Positions 6,641 through 11,018 of a stretch of DNA of 11,018 nucleotides are shown piece by piece. The stretch is taken from the NCBI GenBank assembly GCA_052143275.1, contig JBKQTH010000329.1:1-11018 (forward strand), written 5' to 3'. The DNA comes from JAJPKE01 sp052143275. Lineage in GTDB: Bacteria; Chloroflexota; Ktedonobacteria; Ktedonobacterales; JADMIN01. The stretch's first letter is position 1. Every line of letters begins with the position of its first letter. Position numbers and translations under genes: made by a program. Below the pieces are notes generated by a model, which was not told the DNA's origin, made no database searches, and was given only the letters and a program-made list of their open reading frames with translations.

Positions 6641-7507
6641 TTGTCTCATCAGCGCCAAGGCATGGTAAAGAAGCAGAGTTTGACGCAAACCGAACTCGCT
6701 GAGATTCACCAGCTTGCAGATATCTGTAACACGTTTGAACGCCTGACGCTCAAGCTGAATTGGGAGATGTTAGCAGAGCGAGAACCGGGCCAGACAAACG
6801 ATTTCCTCTATTATGAACAAGATGCATTGATTGGTTTCTTACCCCTCTTTAGTTTTCGATCGACGGAGGGAGAGATAAGTGGGATGGTGCATCCCACTTA
6901 TCGAGGCAAAGGAATTTTTCGGGCACTGTATGGGGAGGCGAGAAAGGAGTGTCAACATCGCGGTTACTCGAAACTCCTGATAATTGTCGAATCTGCCTCC
7001 GTTACCGGTCAGGCTTTCGTCCGCTCGCTGGGAGCAACGTATTCTTTTTCGGAATATGCTATGAAGTTGGACGAACCCCCAGTGTCAAGCCAGCAGAAAG
7101 CACCCGTGCACCTGCGACTGGCGACTCTTGACGATCGCGATCAGCTGATTCATATAACGGTACAGGCGTTTGGGCGCCCAGTGCAGGAGGTGATCCGCTA
7201 TTCAGCGGACAAATTTGCGCAAGCGGATCATGGGTGGTATGTGGCGGAGCTTGATGGTAATGTGATCGGGAAGATTGAGGTGGATGTCGCTCAAGGATTT
7301 ATTCATGGGTTTGCGGTCTTGCCAAATCACCAAGGACAGGGTTATGGACGCCAGATCCTCGAATGGACCGTTCAAGAATTGCTTGCTCGCGGGCAAAAGG
7401 ATATTTCACTGGAGGTTGCTGTCACGAATAAAAGCGCGCTTTCGTTGTATCAATCCTGTGGTTTTAAGGAAACCAGTCAATATGATTACTACCTTATGGT
7501 TCCATGA
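6641..7507 (+). CDS. Tandem-domain GNAT acetyltransferase
   Basis: An intact 288-residue protein with two GNAT folds in a row. The N-terminal half has a motif A, HPTYRGKGIFRAL (84-96), but a weak motif B (FVRSLGATYSF). The C-terminal half has a canonical motif A, LPNHQGQGYGRQIL (227-240), and motif B, TNKSALSLYQSCGF (262-275). In paired-GNAT proteins such as mycothiol synthase often only one domain is active, and here the C-terminal domain looks the better catalyst. The substrate is unknown; the shared architecture does not make this MshD. The start is TTG at 6641 because AAGGAGGG (6628-6635) sits 5 nt upstream, while the first ATG at 6662 is too far from it. The gene is lower in GC than the decarboxylase downstream. 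It lies between two ISAs1 sequences and stands alone. Confidence 0.87.
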   Translation: MSHQRQGMVKKQSLTQTELAEIHQLADICNTFERLTLKLNWEMLAEREPGQTNDFLYYEQDALIGFLPLFSFRSTEGEISGMVHPTYRGKGIFRALYGEARKECQHRGYSKLLIIVESASVTGQAFVRSLGATYSFSEYAMKLDEPPVSSQQKAPVHLRLATLDDRDQLIHITVQAFGRPVQEVIRYSADKFAQADHGWYVAELDGNVIGKIEVDVAQGFIHGFAVLPNHQGQGYGRQILEWTVQELLARGQKDISLEVAVTNKSALSLYQSCGFKETSQYDYYLMVP

Positions 7508-7524
7508 GAGCTAACTTTAACCTC

Positions 7525-7681
7525 AGTGGAATCGTGCTCTCGCACCAGGCAGAGGCCACGAAAACCAGCGAAATCACGGTGGCGCAACACATGCTCGCCC
7601 ACGCTTCCCTCGATGGTCTGCACTTTACGATGGATGCCAGCACAGCCCAGTCGTCACAACAACGCTGATCGCGTCGGGTTG
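7525..7681 (+). pseudogene. ISAs1 transposase relic, internal fragment of a second copy
   Basis: About 50 codons align to residues 136-185 of the ISAs1 transposase upstream. SGIVLSHQAEATKTSEITVA matches SGLVLWQQAVARKSNEIPLV, and QHMLAHASLDGLHFTMDA matches QHMLAHRTLDGLLFTMDA. The catalytic D in TMDA is present. After it, one missing base shifts the frame: in the neighbouring frame HSPVVTTTLIA continues the alignment. Nothing of the element remains on either side. The divergence from the nearby copy shows a separate, older insertion rather than a local duplication. It begins 18 nt after the tandem-GNAT stop. Confidence 0.85.
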
Positions 7682-7685
7682 GTGC

Positions 7686-7925
7686 TCAGGTTAGCCATGC
7701 ACTCGAGCTCATTGGACTACAGCCTTGACTCCCCATGACCACAATTCCATTACACTCCCTCGGTATGGGATTAAGACTTTGGCATCGCCCTGCCGCGGTA
7801 CGGCTGTCACGCACGACGATTTGCGTGTCTCCGGTGTCGCGATCCCACTCGAGCGACACCGTCAAGCCGTCGTTTTGCCGTGTGACCAGTTCAACGAACC
7901 GGTCGCACAGCTTTTCGGAGTGCCT
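7686..7925 (-). pseudogene. Coding-like relic of unknown function, no start codon
   Basis: On the minus strand a 79-codon frame opens after a TAG at 7926-7928 and runs to a TGA at 7686-7688. Its first ~45 residues look like real protein: KLCDRFVELVTRQNDGLTVS followed by LEWDRDTGDTQIVVRDSRTA, with GC-rich third positions. After that the text becomes low quality. There is no ATG near its start; a neighbouring frame just upstream reads IFIEAL, suggesting an upstream frameshift. It lies 40 nt downstream of the decarboxylase pseudogene on the same strand and may have shared its transcript. The family is not recognised. The plus-strand frames here look like shadows of it. Confidence 0.45.
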
Positions 7926-7965
7926 CTATGAAGATCGAGCCCAGTAGCTGTCGGGAAGTGGTCCT

Positions 7966-9526
7966 CTATCCCGCGGCATCCGGCCGCCACGCTTCACTCG
8001 AAGGTTCAGAGATCTGGTACACCCGCTCAAAGTCGCGCCCTGACATTGGGGTGATCATGCTGGGCTCGAGCCTGACCTCGATGTAGCTGGCGTGCGTCTC
8101 CTCTCGGGCCTGTTGAAGCGCCGCCTGCAGCTCGCCGTTGGTGCGCACGACTGGCGTGAACCAGCTCGAGCATCCCATCGTGGAGGGTACGCTGGAGTAT
8201 CGCCACGGCGGTAGCCTGTCGTAGCCCCGCACGCGGCCAACGTCGTCGTTCCCCAATAGGTATTCCTCCACGCCGTAGATGTCGTTCGCGAGGATGAGCA
8301 TGATCGGAGCTACGGGCTGCAGCCCGATGGACCCCACCTCGTTAGCGCTGATCTGATGCGAGTCATCGCCTTCGACGAAGATGACCCGGCGGTCCGGAGC
8401 AGCCACGGCCGCGCCGAACGCCGCTGGCGTGCCCCATCCGATCGAGGCCCACAGCTGCTGGCTGAGGTACTGAACGCCCTCTGGCAACAGGATGTGAGGC
8501 AGCATGTTCCACGCGTTGCCGCAGCCGGAGACCAGGATGTCACCGGAGACCAAGAACGCTTGCAGCACTCCGCAGAGCGGCTGGTAGCTGATCGGATCCT
8601 CGGCCGAGACGGCTCTGTCGAAGCCGGCGGGGCGCGCGAAGGTGGGCTTCACGAACCGGGGTGTTTCTCGGGTGAGGCGCGTCAGCACGTCCTTCATCGC
8701 CACCGGGCTGAAGGTCTTCGGTCCGGGACCGCCGAAGTCAGTCTGGGCACCGAGGGCCACGTGGCTCGGCCCAATGGTCACGATCTTGGCGGCATTGAGA
8801 CGCATGCTGAAACCTGAGTCGGTGTCGTCGAGAATGACACCGCCGAGGTCGAGCACGAGATCGGCTTCTTCGACCAAGCGCCGGGCGTCGCCCGTGGATG
8901 CCTCTCCCCCGTACTGTCCGGCATACAGGGAATGTGACTCCGGAAGAACGCCCTTGTCCATGCTGGTAGCCACAAACGGAACACCAATCGCGTCCACCAG
9001 CGCCGCGGCCTCGTGGGTGAGCCCGTAGCGCCCGAGCGTGAACGCCGCGAGGATGACTGGCCGTTTCGCCGTCGCGAGAGCCGCGAGGATCGCCTTGATC
9101 GCGCCGTCTAGTTCCACCTTGGTCGCTGTGCGCACTCGTCACGTCGGCGAGCGGTACGCCCTTGACGGGGGTGCCGATGACCGGCATATGCCCGTAGTCG
9201 TAGGGGATGGTGATGTAGGCCGGTCGCCGCTCGTGCAGCGCGGCGTCAATGACGCGTTCCATCTCGTAGACAGCGTTCTCAGGGGTAAGCGCTGCGCTGA
9301 CACAGGCTGCCAGTTCTGAAGGCACATGGAACTGCTCAACTGCACCGTCTCCGAACGTGTGGTGGAGCGGACGGTGAGTCCGTCGAAGCCGCGTACTGGG
9401 CCAGCCAACGAGGTGGAAGACCGGGAGGCGCTCGGCCTTTGAGCCGAGGACGCCGTTGAGGGCACTGGCTTCACCGGCCACGTAGGTGGTCGTCAGGATC
9501 GCCGCTCCGCGGATCCGCGCATAGCC
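7966..9526 (-). pseudogene. Thiamine-diphosphate 2-oxo acid decarboxylase (pyruvate/indolepyruvate type), truncated and frameshifted
   Basis: The product resembles pyruvate or indolepyruvate decarboxylases, which use TPP and Mg2+ to convert a 2-oxo acid to an aldehyde and CO2. Homology begins abruptly at DGYARIRGAAILTTTYVAGE (from 9526), followed by ALNGVLGSKAERLPVFHLVG and the conserved HHTFGDG histidine pair. About 60 N-terminal residues, including the TPP-activating glutamate, are missing. The frame breaks at about 9133-9138 after GVPLADVT and resumes one base over with RTATKVELDGAI, the central domain. The C-terminal TPP domain has VEGDDSHQISANEVGSI...ILANDIYGVEE. Here GDD replaces the usual GDG and AND the usual NND, while the E of the catalytic GYTxE-like motif is kept. 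About 520 of ~550 residues remain. The gene is dead as read, and the substrate cannot be told. Confidence 0.85.
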
Positions 9527-9724
9527 GTCCAGGGGCTTACGCTTTCCACGCCCACTGCTCGACCGCCCGCCCTCCACTCTGGTCACCGAGATCAACCGCT
9601 ATATCCACACCCACGCACCCGAGGGAAGCTGGCACAAGGCCGTGATGCATGACGGGGCTAAGCGACCAGATTCTAATGCGACCAAATAATACGCTGTAGT
9701 GGTGTGTTGGTGTAGCACGGGGGC
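9527..9724. other. Junction region between decarboxylase and IS630 relics
   Basis: No convincing gene. A plus-strand frame (about 9541-9690) reads LVTEINRYIHTHAPEGSWHK and stops at TAA. It resembles in style the C-terminal tail of IS630 transposases, but the match is too short to call. The decarboxylase loses homology at 9526, so some insertion or deletion ended here. Confidence 0.35.
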
Positions 9725-9850
9725 ATGCCACGACATATCTGCCTCAAAATCCACCTGACCGACGACGAACTCCATGATCGCTATCGCTACGCATGAGATC
9801 CAGTCGAGCGCGTAGCCATTGGCATTTCCTCTGGCCGCCTGACCGGTTAC
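9725..9850 (+). pseudogene. IS630 family transposase, N-terminal relic
   Basis: From ATG 9725 the frame reads MPRHICLKIHLTDDELHDRY then RYA and a TGA at 9794-9796. One base change would make this RYAS, and DPVER follows in frame. A further shift of one or two bases at 9812-9814 exposes SHWHFLWP. This matches the N-terminal helix-turn-helix region of IS630 transposases, which begin with a HLTxxEL-RYR-A-DPVERTH pattern. A later TGYSACGDR matches the ITGYS segment but with some intervening residues missing. At least three lesions are present, and the DDE catalytic part is absent. Confidence 0.75.
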
Positions 9851-10144
9851 TCGGCGTGTGGTGACCGCTCACCAAGCTAACACGACGCTTCTCACCCGGT
9901 GGATTGTTGTGTCTGCACGACTGACCAGGCAGAACCCTCACCCCAATAACACGGTGTTGCATCGTACCTTCCTGAAAAAGGGGTGGCTCATCCGCATTTG
10001 TCCTGCTCGCTTGCGTCCTCTCTGTCAGCGTTCTTCAGACAAGAATGAGCAAGATCGAAGAAGATTTGTTCTCCTCCATCATGCTATGCTCCTCGTGGCT
10101 GCCATGAGTGGTAGCCCATCATGAGAAGCAAGAGGCAGGCACCC
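9851..10144 (+). other. Gap upstream of the DinB gene
   Basis: The open frame at 9858-10124 has no recognisable motif and overlaps likely IS630 debris at its start, so I do not call a gene. No clear promoter with two good boxes is visible. A short TTCTT/AAGAA inverted repeat occurs near 10030-10045. Confidence 0.4.
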
Positions 10145-10650
10145 ATGACGGAACAAACCCTCTCACTTATCACCTTCTACCCAGGCTGGGAGACCTACCA
10201 GCAGAGCCTGGTCGAAGCCATCGCGCCGCTTTCATCCGAACAACTGGCCGTGCCCGTCGCCTCACATCACTGGTCGATCGGGCTGCTGCTCAACCATATC
10301 ATTGGCTCACGGGTCTTTTGGTTCCAACGGTGGCTAGGTGAAGGAGATCCCCGTCTGGTCCCCTGGGACGACGATCAGCAAGCTGCACGCGAGACCGCTG
10401 AACTGGTCGCCGGGCTGAAGGATACCTGGCACATGATTGCCGACGCCCTTGCTCGCTGGACCCCCGCCGATCTGGGACAACTTTTCCCAACTCCAGCCTT
10501 CCTGAGTGAAGCAGAGCGGGAATTCTTCCCCCGCAGACGCGGCAGTGGATTATCTGGCACGTGCTCGAACACGAGATTCACCACGGAGGTGAGCTTTCCT
10601 TAGCGCTCGGCGGGCTTGGTCTGGAGGGGTCTATGGCAATGCATAACTGA
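10145..10650 (+). pseudogene. DinB/YfiT-family protein, frameshifted in a C run
   Basis: DinB-like proteins are small four-helix bundles that bind a metal through three histidines; many are putative thiol transferases or hydrolases. The frame from ATG 10145 has FYPGWETYQQSLVEAIAPLS, then HHWSIGLLLNHIIGSRVFWF with the first ligand candidate H51, and WLGEGDPR. After LSEAEREFF the frame derails at the C5 run 10528-10532. One more C would give PPQTRQWIIWHVLEHEIHHG with the HxxxH ligands, then GELSLALG, ending at TGA 10648-10650. As read, the protein runs on to 10603 without its C-terminal ligands. ATG 10145 is preferred to 10121 because the DinB domain begins there and AGAGGCAGG precedes it. The last residues (SMAMHN) look unlike a DinB end, so the native 3' end may also be replaced. 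Confidence 0.85.
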
Positions 10651-10701
10651 TACGCCGTCACATCATAGAGTTGTAGAATCGCGTTCTGCTCTGGTGTGAG
10701 G

Positions 10702-10717
10702 CCCGCCGCCTGGCGGG
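10702..10717. terminator. GC-rich hairpin downstream of the DinB gene
   Basis: CCCGCC (10702-10707) pairs with GGCGGG (10712-10717) around a GCCT loop, about 50 nt after the DinB stop. No T run follows on either strand, so terminator function is uncertain. Confidence 0.3.
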
Positions 10718-10765
10718 GGAGACAACCTGCAACAAAGTGACGCGACAGGGTACAACATATAGGGT

Positions 10766-10900
10766 ATGAGCAAAAAGAGGCATAAAGGCTCCAAGGTTGT
10801 TCCTGTTGAGCAAATTTCGGAAGAAGTTTCAAAGCGGGTAAGCTCTCCCGCCCAGGCTTCAAGCGGCTGCAAACCACAAGTAGGAGGGGCCCCATGCTGA
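10766..10900 (+). CDS. Possible small 44-residue protein overlapping the hydrolase start
   Basis: ATG 10766 opens a frame beginning MSKKRHKGSKVVPVEQISEE with a basic N-terminus, then VSKRVSSPAQASSG, and ending at TGA 10898-10900. The stop lies in ATGCTGA, overlapping the next gene's start codon, an arrangement compatible with translational coupling. The ribosome-binding site is poor (AGGG 3 nt upstream of the ATG). It may be an N-terminal stub of a transposase or a chance frame. An opposing minus-strand frame covers the same bases. Confidence 0.3.
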   Translation: MSKKRHKGSKVVPVEQISEEVSKRVSSPAQASSGCKPQVGGAPC

Positions 10901-11018
10901 GGCAGGTCGCGGAGGGCGTACTGATCCACCAGAGCGAGTTCTGTCAGAGCAATGCCGTTGTCGTGCAGGGCCGGGCTGGTGTGTTGCTCATCGACCCCGG
11001 GATACGCGGCGACGAAAT
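10894..11018 (+). CDS. Metallo-beta-lactamase-fold hydrolase, N-terminal part (runs off the right edge)
   Basis: The 41 visible codons begin MLRQVAEGVLIHQSEFCQSN, followed by AVVVQGRAGVLLIDPGIRGDE. The pattern of a VxxGVLxH strand, SNAVVV, and VLLIDPG is the first beta-hairpin of the metallo-beta-lactamase fold, whose members hydrolyse esters, thioesters or lactams with a dinuclear metal centre. The HxHxDH motif should follow beyond the window. The ATG at 10894 is supported by AGGAGG at 10882-10887. The family is broad, so no substrate is assigned. Proteins shorter than this fold's ~200 residues cannot be excluded, since only the start is seen. Confidence 0.72.
   Translation, partial: MLRQVAEGVLIHQSEFCQSNAVVVQGRAGVLLIDPGIRGDE

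Noticed and set aside
8356..8817. 153-residue plus-strand frame
   Set aside because: Antisense shadow of the decarboxylase in GC-rich sequence.
9541..9690. C-terminal tail of an IS630 transposase (LVTEINRYIHTH)
   Set aside because: Only about a dozen residues look similar and the following residues do not fit the family.
10578..10895. 105-residue minus-strand frame with LTPEQNAILQLYDVTAYQL
   Set aside because: The central stretch looks somewhat protein-like and might be transposase debris, but the rest is not, it overlaps the DinB end and the small plus-strand ORF, and I could not place it in a family.
1..11018. CRISPR array, tRNA or rRNA genes, or a defence or toxin-antitoxin module
   Set aside because: I saw no regularly spaced repeats, no tRNA-like or rRNA stretches, and no paired small toxin-antitoxin genes in the window.

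Overview
This window is a mosaic of decayed insertion sequences with a few accessory genes between them. Moderately high GC, Shine-Dalgarno starts, and the mixture of IS66, ISL3, IS4-type, ISAs1 and IS630 transposases with GNAT, DinB and metallo-beta-lactamase-fold genes suggest a transposon-rich free-living bacterium. From family resemblance remembered without any search, I would guess Ktedonobacteria (Chloroflexota); this is inference.

Layout. 1-617: the 3' end of a group II intron (1-81), then the C-terminal exon of the IS66 transposase it interrupts. 654-1190: a RimJ/RimL-like GNAT acetyltransferase. 1210-1740 (minus): an ISL3 transposase cut just after its first catalytic aspartates. 1802-2527 (minus): a membrane-anchored protein of unknown function, whose 3' end runs into mobile-element debris. 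2865-4798 (minus): an IS4-type transposase split by one frameshift. 4923-5157: an AT-rich gap with two perfect hairpins. 5158-5316: a short truncated gene of unknown function. 5407-6523: an ISAs1 transposase split by one frameshift. 6641-7507: an intact tandem-GNAT protein starting at TTG. 7525-7681: a relic of a second ISAs1 copy. 7686-7925 (minus): a coding-like relic without a start codon. 7966-9526 (minus): a thiamine-diphosphate-dependent 2-oxo acid decarboxylase that lacks its N-terminus and is frameshifted. 9725-9850: an IS630 relic. 10145-10650: a DinB/YfiT-like gene frameshifted in a C run just before its metal-binding C-terminus. 10766-10900: a possible 44-residue ORF. 10894 to the right edge: the start of a metallo-beta-lactamase-fold hydrolase.

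The genes do not form an obvious pathway. The neighbourhood looks like an IS landing zone where elements inserted, truncated each other and decayed. Intact reading frames are the two GNAT proteins, the membrane protein (with a doubtful C-terminus) and the start of the hydrolase. Six reading frames carry lesions of one or two bases, so either decay is real and advanced or the assembly has base errors. I see no sign of a new defence or biosynthetic system. The most informative observation is the group II intron junction inside the IS66 transposase at the left edge.
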